From NCBI GenBank assembly GCA_008080925.1, contig VMDJ01000040.1:1-15566 (forward strand): a stretch of DNA of 15,566 nt, in the 5' to 3' direction. Below the pieces are notes generated by a model. It did not search any database. It was given only the letters and a program-made list of their open reading frames with translations, and was not told the DNA's origin. The position numbers were made by a program, and so were the translations under genes. This document shows positions 1 through 8,107 of this stretch, in pieces (position 1 is the stretch's first letter; the number at the start of each line of letters is the position of its first letter). Source of the stretch: Gammaproteobacteria bacterium. Lineage in GTDB: Bacteria; Pseudomonadota; Gammaproteobacteria; Chromatiales; Chromatiaceae.

Positions 1-72
1 GGCGCAAATAGAGAACAGCTCATCACCGCACGCTTACTCGAACTTGCGGTTATGCCACGCAAAAAACGTTAG
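1..72 (+). CDS. 3' end of an unidentified forward gene (partial)
   Basis: Frame 1 is open from the window edge to a TAG at 70-72. It encodes 23 residues ending in the basic tail AVMPRKKR, preceded by a leucine-rich, probably helical stretch (ITARLLELAV). The gene would converge on yoaA, and the two stop codons overlap by four bases (69-72). No terminator hairpin is visible between them. The fragment is too short to assign to a family, and an open frame of this size can occur by chance, so both its reality and its identity are uncertain. Confidence 0.4.
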   Translation, partial: GANREQLITARLLELAVMPRKKR

Positions 73-1988
73 TGATTATCAAAAAAAGCTAGCGCGTCGT
101 TGATATCGCGCGTTCTCGCAAACTCTGGCATCGCACCTAAAAATGTATAGCCATACGATTTTTTCAATAAGCGTGGGTCGCACAAAACAAACACGCCACG
201 GTCGGTAACATCGCGTATCAGACGACCGGCGCCTTGCTTAAGCGCAATCGCGGCTTGCGGCACCTGATATTGCATAAAGGGATTACCGCCACGTGCCTTA
301 ATCGCATCAAGGCGCGCTTGCAGTACAGGGTCACCCGGTGATGCAAACGGCAGCTTATCAATCACCACCAACGATAAGGCATCGCCACGCACGTCTACGC
401 CTTCCCAAAAGCTATAAGTCCCCAATAAGATCGCATTGCCGTGTTCAACAAACTTATTGAGTAGTTCGGCTTTTGGCGCATCACCTTGTACCAATAACGG
501 ATACTCAAGCCCTTGCTCATCCAACCAGTCAGCGGCTTCATTCATCGCGCGATGACTAGTAAACAGTAAGAAAGCGCGACCGCGACTCGCTTTAACTAAT
601 GGCAACACTTGTTCTAAGACAGCTTTACCATAGTCACGTTCAGAAGGTTGTGGCATGTCTTTGGGTACATACCAAAGCGCTTGCTGCGCATAATCAAAAG
701 GGCTATCCCAGCGTCCAGTATTACTTTCGAAGATACCCAGCTGACGCTGAAAGTGATCGAAACTATCACCTACCGCAAGCGTTGCTGACGTGAATACCCA
801 GCTTTGACCATGAGCTGAAACCTGACTACCAAATAATTTAGCGATGTCGATAGGTGTACTGTTCCAGCGAACACTTTGTCCAAAGACTTCAAACCAACGA
901 ATGACTTCATCAGGTTCTTCCGGTTGACGCAGCGTAGTAATGATCTCAAGCGTTGTTTCACATCGCGCTAAACACGCATCAATACCCTTACTACGTCCCT
1001 TAATGACCTCAAGCATACCTTTGAGTACATCTAACTCAATCTCAGTCTGATCAAATGCTTCTTGGATCTTGTTGTCATCCTCAATCACGATCCATGCTTC
1101 GCGACGCTGCGTCGTACCAAATGCCAAACGCAGATCTAATACCGACTTTTTGAGTTTTTCGAGCTGATCAAGAATCTTCGGCAAGTCGCCAATATCGCGG
1201 TGATACTCAGTCGTCGTATCGGTGACCAGCTCCATCAGTTGACGTGAACTCAACACAGTGCCGAAGAAGTTACTGGCCACTTCAGGTAGCTGATGTGCCT
1301 CGTCAATAATAAAGACATCAGCCGCCGGCAAAAGCTCACCAAAACCGGTATCGCGAATTGCAAAGTCAGCGCACAACAAATGATGATTCACGACAACCAC
1401 ATCGGCTTCTTGTGCCTTACGACGTGCTTCCACCAAATGACATTTACTGTATGAAGGGCAGTCTTGCCCTAAGCAATTATCTGTCGTTGAGGTCACCAGA
1501 GGCCAGATTTGCGCATCTTCAGGTACGTCTACTAGCTCAGCAACATCGCCACGCTGCGTGGTCTGCGACCAATCGCGCACGGCCAATAACCACGCAAGCA
1601 TTTCTTTGCTGTGACCACGCGCATCATGCATGGCATTTTCCATACGATGAATACACAGATAATTAGATCGCCCTTTGAGTAAAGACACTTTGACGGCACT
1701 TGCCATCGCGTCACGCAACCGTGGTAAATCACGCAAGAAAAGCTGATCTTGCAGATTACGCGTTCCAGTCGAGATGATGATTTTACGATGCGAAAGTAAT
1801 GCAGGAACAAGATACGCAAAGGTTTTACCGGTGCCCGTTCCAGCTTCCGCTATCAGGTTTTTTCCATCAGCTATCGCTGCATCAACTGCTTCGGCCATCT
1901 CCAATTGCTGATCACGGACAGCATAACCCTCAACCGTTTTGGCAAGCACACCATCCGGTCCGAGCACCTCAAGTATCGGAGACAACAT
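69..1988 (-). CDS. yoaA: YoaA-type XPD-like iron-sulfur DNA helicase
   Basis: A 639-residue superfamily 2 helicase of the DinG/XPD group that resembles E. coli YoaA in length (636 residues) and along its whole sequence, rather than the longer DinG. Visible motifs: Walker A AGTGTGKT (49-56), DEAH box (229-232), VVNHH (199-203), and motif VI QGAGRLIR (585-592). Four cysteines (112, 172, 177, 183) lie between motifs Ia and II, where this family holds a 4Fe-4S cluster. YoaA in E. coli partners with the polymerase III chi subunit HolC and helps cells tolerate replication-blocking damage; that role here is inferred from family. The ATG lies 17 bases after the stop of the 92-residue gene, with no clear Shine-Dalgarno sequence, so coupling to upstream translation is likely. 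It is the last gene of the minus-strand run. Confidence 0.95.
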   Translation of the reverse strand: MLSPILEVLGPDGVLAKTVEGYAVRDQQLEMAEAVDAAIADGKNLIAEAGTGTGKTFAYLVPALLSHRKIIISTGTRNLQDQLFLRDLPRLRDAMASAVKVSLLKGRSNYLCIHRMENAMHDARGHSKEMLAWLLAVRDWSQTTQRGDVAELVDVPEDAQIWPLVTSTTDNCLGQDCPSYSKCHLVEARRKAQEADVVVVNHHLLCADFAIRDTGFGELLPAADVFIIDEAHQLPEVASNFFGTVLSSRQLMELVTDTTTEYHRDIGDLPKILDQLEKLKKSVLDLRLAFGTTQRREAWIVIEDDNKIQEAFDQTEIELDVLKGMLEVIKGRSKGIDACLARCETTLEIITTLRQPEEPDEVIRWFEVFGQSVRWNSTPIDIAKLFGSQVSAHGQSWVFTSATLAVGDSFDHFQRQLGIFESNTGRWDSPFDYAQQALWYVPKDMPQPSERDYGKAVLEQVLPLVKASRGRAFLLFTSHRAMNEAADWLDEQGLEYPLLVQGDAPKAELLNKFVEHGNAILLGTYSFWEGVDVRGDALSLVVIDKLPFASPGDPVLQARLDAIKARGGNPFMQYQVPQAAIALKQGAGRLIRDVTDRGVFVLCDPRLLKKSYGYTFLGAMPEFARTRDINDALAFFDNH

Positions 1989-2005
1989 AGGGTTTGGTCA
2001 GTCGC

Positions 2006-2284
2006 TTATTTCGGTTCCCAGATACCGAAAGCATCACCCGCTGGTGGCGTTGCGGGCTGTTCTTGCGTCTTGCTATGGATATCACTGCATACGTGTGCAG
2101 CAAACGCGCTGAGCTCTGCTAAGAAAGCATCTTTATCTTGCTTTGAGATAGGTTCATGGCCTAGCGCAAAACCGATCACCGCAGCTAAATGCTGTAACAC
2201 CACGCCTGTATCAGCGTTGGGTACTTGCTTAAGCACCGCATCTTGCAGATCACCAATCAGTTCGTTTGATAAATTAATCGACAT
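2006..2284 (-). CDS. Conserved-looking small protein of unknown function (92 aa)
   Basis: I do not recognise this 92-residue protein. It has no signal peptide or membrane segment and is probably cytoplasmic. Residues 5-70 look mostly helical. A Pro/Ala-rich linker (about 76-82) follows, and the protein ends in the aromatic motif FGIWEPK. There is one cysteine (66). The reading frame is well supported: a strong ribosome binding site AGGAAG (2289-2294) lies four bases before the ATG, it starts 15 bases after the lipoprotein gene's stop, and it ends 17 bases before yoaA. Its position between an envelope gene and a helicase gene does not by itself indicate a function. Confidence 0.75.
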   Translation of the reverse strand: MSINLSNELIGDLQDAVLKQVPNADTGVVLQHLAAVIGFALGHEPISKQDKDAFLAELSAFAAHVCSDIHSKTQEQPATPPAGDAFGIWEPK

Positions 2285-2299
2285 ACTACTTCCTAAATT

Positions 2300-2824
2300 T
2301 TATTGAATGGTGGTGGCTTTAGAACGCGCCGCTTTTGCTCCACGCTTATCACCCAAGGCTTCGCGTGCGTTAGCAATCAAATCCCAGTTATCTGCACGTA
2401 AACGTGATGAGGGATTAAGATCATTCGACTTCTTGGCCAACTGCTCTACTTGAGAGAAACGCTTTTGATCAAGGCGAACCGCCGCTAAACGATTCCATAA
2501 AACAGGCTCGTTCGGCGCAATACGCAAACCGCGCTCAAGACTGGCTGACGCACCCATGAGATCGCCATCTCGCTTTTGATCATCTGCTCGGCGGACTAAA
2601 ACTTCTACTGCTCGATTGGGCTGTGCTTTAGCAATAGCCACACCGCTTGGACGCTCTAGTGGCTGCACTTTCAAATCAGACTTTCGACTAGGGTAAACAC
2701 GCGCCGGCTGATCACCACGAATTTCAACCGGTGCAGGGCCTTTTACAGAGCTAAAACAACCACTTAGCATCGATGAAAAAATGCTAATTAAACTGAAAGT
2801 GAAAATTGCTTTAAAAGAATACAT
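2300..2824 (-). CDS. lpoP: TPR lipoprotein, probable PBP1b activator (LpoP-like)
   Basis: A 174-residue lipoprotein. A hydrophobic signal segment (5-19) ends in the lipobox LSGC (20-23), giving lipidated Cys23. The next residue is Phe rather than Asp, which predicts transport to the outer membrane by the Lol system. A low-complexity linker (24-65) reaches to about two and a half tetratricopeptide-type repeats (about 70-104, 105-138, 142-170). The gene starts 55 bases after mrcB on the same strand. In Pseudomonas and Acinetobacter a TPR lipoprotein, LpoP, is encoded beside PBP1b and stimulates it, replacing enterobacterial LpoB. Domain layout and neighbour fit LpoP, but the symbol is given by analogy. 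The ATG is directly preceded by an in-frame TGA, so no longer start exists. The Shine-Dalgarno is weak. Confidence 0.75.
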   Translation of the reverse strand: MYSFKAIFTFSLISIFSSMLSGCFSSVKGPAPVEIRGDQPARVYPSRKSDLKVQPLERPSGVAIAKAQPNRAVEVLVRRADDQKRDGDLMGASASLERGLRIAPNEPVLWNRLAAVRLDQKRFSQVEQLAKKSNDLNPSSRLRADNWDLIANAREALGDKRGAKAARSKATTIQ

Positions 2825-2879
2825 TCAGGCATTGTATGCAGCTTAGAGCGCTTTTCCCATGCCAAATACCCGAATCTGC

Positions 2880-5282
2880 TTAATTGAATAAACGGTCTAG
2901 CAAACCAGAGCGTGAAGAACCACCACCGGCACAGGCGCGAGAACGTTTTGGCTCACTACCCTGAATAAAGGGTAATCGAATCGACTCTGAACAATTCGGT
3001 CCAGCAAGAAGATCAGCTGACTCATCCACCCATTCATAACTCACACCACTCGGCGGATCTTGCATGAGCGGCGAGTAACCTAAACGACGCAGTGTTTGCC
3101 CGTAAATCGGCAACGCGCCAGAGGAGCCCGTTAACCCCGTTGGCTTATTGTCATCTCGCCCTACCCAAACCACGGCAACATGGTCACCCCCAAATCCGGC
3201 ATACCAGCTATCGCGAAGGTCATCTGTAGTGCCGGTCTTACCCGCGAGGTTTGGATTCTCACCCAGGTAACGTTTCAGTCCGCGTGCTGTACCTTGATCG
3301 ACGACCTGCTTCATCGCTGACTCGAGGACAAACACCGGCTTGTTATCAACAACTTGCGTGACCTCAAGGCCATAGCGTTGCAATGGCTGATTCTTGGCAT
3401 CTAGCACCTCACGGATCGCACGTAAGGGGGCACGATAACCACCGGCTGCAATCGTTTGATACATCTGCGCGACCTCAACCGGCGACAAAGAAACTGCCCC
3501 GAGTAACAACGAAGGATAAGGCTGGGCCTTACCTTCCGTAATACCTAGCTTCTCAACCATCTCGACAACATTCTCAAGGCCGACACTTAAGCCCAGATCA
3601 ACTGTTGAGAGGTTTAGCGAGCGCATCAATCCCTGATACAACGGGACATTACCGTATTCTTTTTTATCGTAGTTTTTTGGCTGCCAACGCGAACCGTTGG
3701 GCATTTTGATATCCACCGCTTTGTCATTCAGCAGGGTAGTTAATGAATAACGGCCCGGCTGAGCCAGCGCCGCAAGATAAACCGCCGGTTTCACCAAAGA
3801 ACCGATTGGGCGCTGAGCTAACAAGGCACGATTAAAACCTGCCGAACTTGGATTACGCGACCCTAGCAAGGCTCTCACCTCGCCGCCTTGTGGGGACACC
3901 ATCACCATCGCCATCTCAAGGGTGCCTTTATTAATCTTACGCTGTGACTCAATCAGGCTGAGTTGTTCATTAGCCGACACGCTCGCTTGACGTTGCGCCC
4001 AAGGATCTAGGGTGGTGAAGATGCGCAATCCTTCAGAGGTAAGGTCTTCATCGTGATAATCACGACGCAGCTGATCACGCACCATTTGTATGAAGGCTGG
4101 ATAACGGTGATCTTTCACCTTGCCCTGCTGAGTGACACCTAAGGGCGCCTTCTTTGCTCTTTCTGCTTGCGCTTGGGTGATGTATCCCTGATCTGCCATT
4201 GCCGTCAGAACAACATTCCGGCGTGTCTTAGCGCGCTCTGGATTGCGACGTGGATTGTAATAAGAGGCGCCTTTCACCATACCAACCAGCAACGCGGTTT
4301 CATGCAGCCGCAGCTCATGTAAGGGACGGTTAAAGTAAAATTGTGCGGCTAAGCCAAAGCCGTGGATTGATCGCTCACGATCTTGCCCTAAGAAAATCTC
4401 ATTAGCATAGGCTTCTAAAATTTCATCTTTGCTGTAGCGCGATTCCACAATAAAAGCCATCAACGCTTCATTAACCTTTCGCGTTATTGAACGCTCAGAG
4501 CTCAGCAAGAAATTTTTTACCAACTGTTGCGTTAAGGTGCTGCCACCCTGCACCACACGACCCGCACGCAAGTTATTAAACATCGCTCGCGCAAGACCAC
4601 GAGGATCAATACCCCAATGCTCATAAAAGCGACGATCTTCAACCGCTAACAAAGCAGCAACGAGATGGTCTGGAATTTCAGAGCGCCGAACCAAGATACG
4701 ATCTTCACGGTGTGCAGGATAAATACTGCCAATGGATGGCGCCTCTAGACGGACAATATCTAAAGACTGACGTGTGCCAGCATCATCCAATTCGACCACT
4801 TGGTCATTCTGCAGCACCACACGTAGCTTCTGACCCCATTGAGGTCCATCCCAAAACTCAAACGCACGTGAAGCAATCTGATACACGCCATTGCTCTCAG
4901 ACCATTGCGCATTATCAGACACCTTAGAAACGGCACGATAACCAAGCAAACCTAACTCATAGCGTAACTGTTCATCACTGATTTGCGCGCCAACATAGAG
5001 CTCAAGTGGACGTGCAAACACACGCGCTGGGATCGACCAACGCTTACCATCAAACGCAACGCGAACGCTTTGGCTCAAGTGAATAGAGTAAGCAAAGGTC
5101 AGTAACAACCCAAGTAAGCCAACGGCTAGCAAGCCGCGCCACCAACGGCGTAAAAGACCTGCTTGGCGCTTCGTCGAGCGCTTCGTTTTGGAACGAGATG
5201 ATTTAGTTGCTCTCGCCTTCTTACGCACCGTCTTTTTCTTACGGGTAACTTTTTTGCGGCTAGGCTTTCGTTTAAACAGCAT
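2880..5282 (-). CDS. mrcB: Penicillin-binding protein 1B, bifunctional peptidoglycan synthase
   Basis: An 800-residue class A penicillin-binding protein that polymerises lipid II and cross-links the glycan strands. Order of parts: a very basic cytoplasmic tail (4-46), one membrane segment (about 49-66), a UB2H-like region (about 90-180), a GT51 glycosyltransferase and a transpeptidase domain. Glycosyltransferase motifs are VEDRRFYEH (214-222, catalytic Glu215) and GGSTLTQQ (246-253). Glu272 probably matches the second catalytic glutamate. The transpeptidase has SLVK (Ser495 nucleophile, Lys498), SLN (555-557) and KTGT (682-685). Cys764 and Cys784 near the C-terminus match the position of a known PBP1b disulfide. 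The UB2H region separates it from PBP1a. The start is fixed: the ATG directly follows an in-frame TAG and lies 18 bases after parC. The LpoP-like gene lies downstream. Confidence 0.96.
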   Translation of the reverse strand: MLFKRKPSRKKVTRKKKTVRKKARATKSSRSKTKRSTKRQAGLLRRWWRGLLAVGLLGLLLTFAYSIHLSQSVRVAFDGKRWSIPARVFARPLELYVGAQISDEQLRYELGLLGYRAVSKVSDNAQWSESNGVYQIASRAFEFWDGPQWGQKLRVVLQNDQVVELDDAGTRQSLDIVRLEAPSIGSIYPAHREDRILVRRSEIPDHLVAALLAVEDRRFYEHWGIDPRGLARAMFNNLRAGRVVQGGSTLTQQLVKNFLLSSERSITRKVNEALMAFIVESRYSKDEILEAYANEIFLGQDRERSIHGFGLAAQFYFNRPLHELRLHETALLVGMVKGASYYNPRRNPERAKTRRNVVLTAMADQGYITQAQAERAKKAPLGVTQQGKVKDHRYPAFIQMVRDQLRRDYHDEDLTSEGLRIFTTLDPWAQRQASVSANEQLSLIESQRKINKGTLEMAMVMVSPQGGEVRALLGSRNPSSAGFNRALLAQRPIGSLVKPAVYLAALAQPGRYSLTTLLNDKAVDIKMPNGSRWQPKNYDKKEYGNVPLYQGLMRSLNLSTVDLGLSVGLENVVEMVEKLGITEGKAQPYPSLLLGAVSLSPVEVAQMYQTIAAGGYRAPLRAIREVLDAKNQPLQRYGLEVTQVVDNKPVFVLESAMKQVVDQGTARGLKRYLGENPNLAGKTGTTDDLRDSWYAGFGGDHVAVVWVGRDDNKPTGLTGSSGALPIYGQTLRRLGYSPLMQDPPSGVSYEWVDESADLLAGPNCSESIRLPFIQGSEPKRSRACAGGGSSRSGLLDRLFN

Positions 5283-5300
5283 CTAATCGCCTAGCTCGTC

Positions 5301-7556
5301 TCAATCTTCCAGTTCGATGGAGTCAACCTTTTGGAAACCACGTGGTAATTTATTACCGCGACGACCACGCTCTCCTTCGTAAGCATTCAGATCGGATGCC
5401 TTGAGAGACAAATAACGCTTACCTGAGTTCAGACGAACTTTACCACCCGCTGGAACCGCTAAAATACCGACCACATGATCTTCGCGCGATTCAACATCTT
5501 TACCCGGGATGCCAATGATCTTATTTCCTTTGCCGCGCGACATAGCCGGCAGGTCATTTGCCGGAATGACTAACATACGGCCCTGCTTGGTGACTGCAAC
5601 TACACGTGCGTTATCCGCATCTTCAACCATACAAGGCAGTACCACTTGGGCACCTTTAGGTAAGCTCAAAGCGGTTTTACCGGCTTTCTTATTTGCCACA
5701 AGATCTTTCGCCTGAACACGGAAACCGTAACCGGCATCTGATGCTAACAACCACCACGCTTCTAAATCACCACCTAAGCTCGCCACAAAGCTCGCTCCCG
5801 CTGGCGGATTAAAACGTCCAGTTAAAGGTTCACCCTGGCCTCGCGCAGATGGCAAGGTATGTGCGGAAAGCGAATAACTTCGACCCGTACTATCTAAGAA
5901 GATCGCTTGCTGATTGCTGCGTAAGCGCACCGCATGCTGGAAGCCATCCCCCGCTTTATAGCCGCCAAGTTCAGCAGGATTCATGTCGTGACCCTTCGCT
6001 GCACGCACCCAGCCTTTTTGCGACAAGACAACAGTCACTGGCTCGCTTGGGGTCAACTCGGTCTCGTCCATTGCTTCAGCGGCTTCACGTTGCACAATGA
6101 CCGAACGACGGTCATCACCAAACTCTTTTGCATCCGCAGTGATCTCTTTCTTCACCAAAGTCTTCATGCGAACTTGTGAGCCCAGCGTCTTTTCGAGATC
6201 TTTACGCTCCTCATCTAACGCTTTCTGCTCATCTCGGATTTTCATCTCTTCAAGACGAGCCAACTGGCGCAACTTGGTATCGAGAATGTAGTCCGCTTGC
6301 ATCTCGGTGAGCTTAAAGCGCTTCATCAAGACCGCTTTCGGCTCATCTTCGGTACGAATGATGTGAATCACTTCATCGAGATTTAAGAATGCAACCAATA
6401 AGCCATCGAGTAAATGCAGTCGCTTGTTGACCTTTTCTAAGCGGTATTCCAGACGTTTGCGCACCGTATCAAGACGGAAGCTAATCCATTCTTTCAGTAG
6501 CTTACGCAGGTCTTTGACTTCTGGACGACCATCTAAACCAATCATGTTGAGATTCACACGATAGGTACGCTCAAGATCGGTAATTGCACATAAGTGCAGC
6601 ATCACACGCTCAACATCAACACGATTAGAACGCGGCACAATGACTAAACGAATCGGATTTTCGTGATCGGATTCGTCTCGCAAATCCTCAACCCAAGGCA
6701 GCTTCTTCGCATTCATCTGTGCAGCGATCTGTTCAAGCACTTTTGAACCTGAAACCTGATAAGGCAAACCGGTTAATACGATGTTGCCATTTTCTTTTTC
6801 CCACTTCGCACGCACACGGATAGAACCGTTACCCGTTTCATAAATCGACTGCAGATCAGTCGGCGATGAAATGATCTCAGCATCTGACGGGAAATCAGGG
6901 CCTTTAACATGCTCACAAAGCTCTGCGACTGTCGCTTTCGGTTCATCGATCAAGTGAATGCATGCGGCTGCAACTTCACGCAAATTGTGTGGCGGAATAT
7001 CCGTTGCCATACCGACCGCAATACCCGTTCCGCCGTTTAGTAGGATATTCGGTAGACGAGCTGGCAGTGTTTTTGGCTCATTCAAGGTGCCATCAAAATT
7101 TGGCTGCCAACTGACAGTGCCCTGGCCTAATTCAGATAGCAGTACTTGAGAATAGGCTGTCAGCTTCGCTTCGGTGTAACGCATCGCCGCGAATGACTTA
7201 GGATCATCCGGAGAACCCCAGTTACCTTGACCATCAATCAGCGGATAGCGATAGGAGAATGGCTGCGCCATGAGCACCATCGCCTCATAACAGGCAGAGT
7301 CACCGTGAGGGTGGAATTTACCCAACACATCACCAACCGTACGTGCCGATTTTTTGTACTTAGCGGCAGCTGATAATCCCAATTCGGACATTGCATAAAC
7401 AATGCGTCGTTGTACTGGCTTTAGACCGTCACCAATGAATGGCAACGCACGGTCCAAAATAACGTACATGGAATAGTCGAGATAGGCTTTTTCAGTGAAT
7501 TCGCTGAGCGGCAAGCTTTCTGTGCCGTCATCGCTGTAGCGGATTTCTTGTGACAT
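5301..7556 (-). CDS. parC: DNA topoisomerase IV subunit A
   Basis: A 751-residue type IIA topoisomerase A subunit (E. coli ParC 752). With ParE it forms the A2B2 enzyme that decatenates sister chromosomes. The active-site tyrosine is Tyr127 in AAMRYTEAKL. The winged-helix and tower region runs to about 490, then the C-terminal beta-pinwheel DNA-wrapping domain. ParC is favoured over GyrA by length and by near-identity to E. coli ParC around GKFHPHGDSACYEAM. The quinolone-determining positions are Ser87 and Glu91 (E. coli Ser80 and Glu84), both wild type. The ATG at 7556 lacks a clear Shine-Dalgarno. mrcB follows after 18 bases and could be co-transcribed. parE lies 2.6 kb upstream, separated by three unrelated genes. 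Confidence 0.97.
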   Translation of the reverse strand: MSQEIRYSDDGTESLPLSEFTEKAYLDYSMYVILDRALPFIGDGLKPVQRRIVYAMSELGLSAAAKYKKSARTVGDVLGKFHPHGDSACYEAMVLMAQPFSYRYPLIDGQGNWGSPDDPKSFAAMRYTEAKLTAYSQVLLSELGQGTVSWQPNFDGTLNEPKTLPARLPNILLNGGTGIAVGMATDIPPHNLREVAAACIHLIDEPKATVAELCEHVKGPDFPSDAEIISSPTDLQSIYETGNGSIRVRAKWEKENGNIVLTGLPYQVSGSKVLEQIAAQMNAKKLPWVEDLRDESDHENPIRLVIVPRSNRVDVERVMLHLCAITDLERTYRVNLNMIGLDGRPEVKDLRKLLKEWISFRLDTVRKRLEYRLEKVNKRLHLLDGLLVAFLNLDEVIHIIRTEDEPKAVLMKRFKLTEMQADYILDTKLRQLARLEEMKIRDEQKALDEERKDLEKTLGSQVRMKTLVKKEITADAKEFGDDRRSVIVQREAAEAMDETELTPSEPVTVVLSQKGWVRAAKGHDMNPAELGGYKAGDGFQHAVRLRSNQQAIFLDSTGRSYSLSAHTLPSARGQGEPLTGRFNPPAGASFVASLGGDLEAWWLLASDAGYGFRVQAKDLVANKKAGKTALSLPKGAQVVLPCMVEDADNARVVAVTKQGRMLVIPANDLPAMSRGKGNKIIGIPGKDVESREDHVVGILAVPAGGKVRLNSGKRYLSLKASDLNAYEGERGRRGNKLPRGFQKVDSIELED

Positions 7557-7636
7557 AGGGTGCTATTAAAACGTCTGACAAAGCACCAATTTTACACGCC
7601 TATCGCACTCGCAACATGCCACGAGACGCTTTATTT

Positions 7637-8107
7637 TTATTGCAGCTTATGTGCTCTTTCTGCTGCACGTAAGTCACTGAATATCGACAAGATATCGTGA
7701 TGCCAGTTCTTAAAATGCTGCAGCATCATAGAATCTTCTGGATAAAATCGATCAAAGACATGTGGATTGACGATCGATAAAACAGTTTCTTCTCGCTCTG
7801 CCACCACAGTTATCTTGTGTGGAATGTAAGACACAAAATCCGGATGTGCTTTTGAGATCTCACGCGCCTCAGCACCTTTGCCAAAAAAGATCGATCGGTA
7901 AAAGTCAGTGGTGTAACCAAAGCTTTGCATGCCGCCATCACACTTTTGGGTATGTGCAATGGAGTAGCCACGATTCTCTAATGCAGACTTTAGATATTCA
8001 ATCGCCACATCCGCCTTAATATTCATACGCAACATCATCATGTCGTTAGTAATCGCTTGAGCAGACGATGCGATCAAAAAGAGAGCCGCTAGCAAAAACT
8101 TTTTCAT
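7637..8107 (-). CDS. Exported DUF302 protein
   Basis: A 156-residue protein with a classic signal peptide (MKK, hydrophobic 4-14, cleavage probably after SSAQA at residue 18), so periplasmic. The mature part is a single DUF302 domain: residues 73-118 (IFFGKGAEA to VNPHVF) line up without gaps against the DUF302 tail of the neighbouring cytochrome. The two cysteines of that tail are replaced here by Gly76 and His97, and the only cysteine is Cys56. DUF302 has no settled biochemical function. Its ATG overlaps the cytochrome's TGA by four bases (ATGA), implying translational coupling and a matched protein pair. A role in a periplasmic redox or metal process is inferred from the neighbour only. 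The C-terminal end (about 128-156) is helical and rich in His, Trp and Arg. Confidence 0.85.
   Translation of the reverse strand: MKKFLLAALFLIASSAQAITNDMMMLRMNIKADVAIEYLKSALENRGYSIAHTQKCDGGMQSFGYTTDFYRSIFFGKGAEAREISKAHPDFVSYIPHKITVVAEREETVLSIVNPHVFDRFYPEDSMMLQHFKNWHHDILSIFSDLRAAERAHKLQ

Noticed and set aside
1358..1666. Forward 102-residue open frame opposite yoaA
   Set aside because: It lies wholly antisense to a strongly conserved helicase gene, has no recognisable domain, and looks like a chance open frame.
1905..2306. Forward 133-residue open frame across yoaA, the 92-residue gene and the lpoP end
   Set aside because: It spans three genes and their junctions on the opposite strand. The tight operon with good ribosome binding sites on the minus strand explains the region better.
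2829..2839. Small hairpin GCAT-TGT-ATGC and a TACAAT hexamer before the lpoP-like gene
   Set aside because: The stem is only four bases, and transcription from the hexamer would begin inside the gene. Both are likely chance.
7589..7617. Possible parC promoter (TAAAAT on the minus strand at 7589-7594)
   Set aside because: No acceptable -35 hexamer lies 16-18 bases upstream; the nearest TTG-containing hexamer is only 14 bases away. parC may have a promoter here, but the sequence does not show it clearly.
7605..7625. Possible terminator after the DUF302 gene (CTCG and CGAG arms)
   Set aside because: The stem has four base pairs, a ten-base loop and no T-run.
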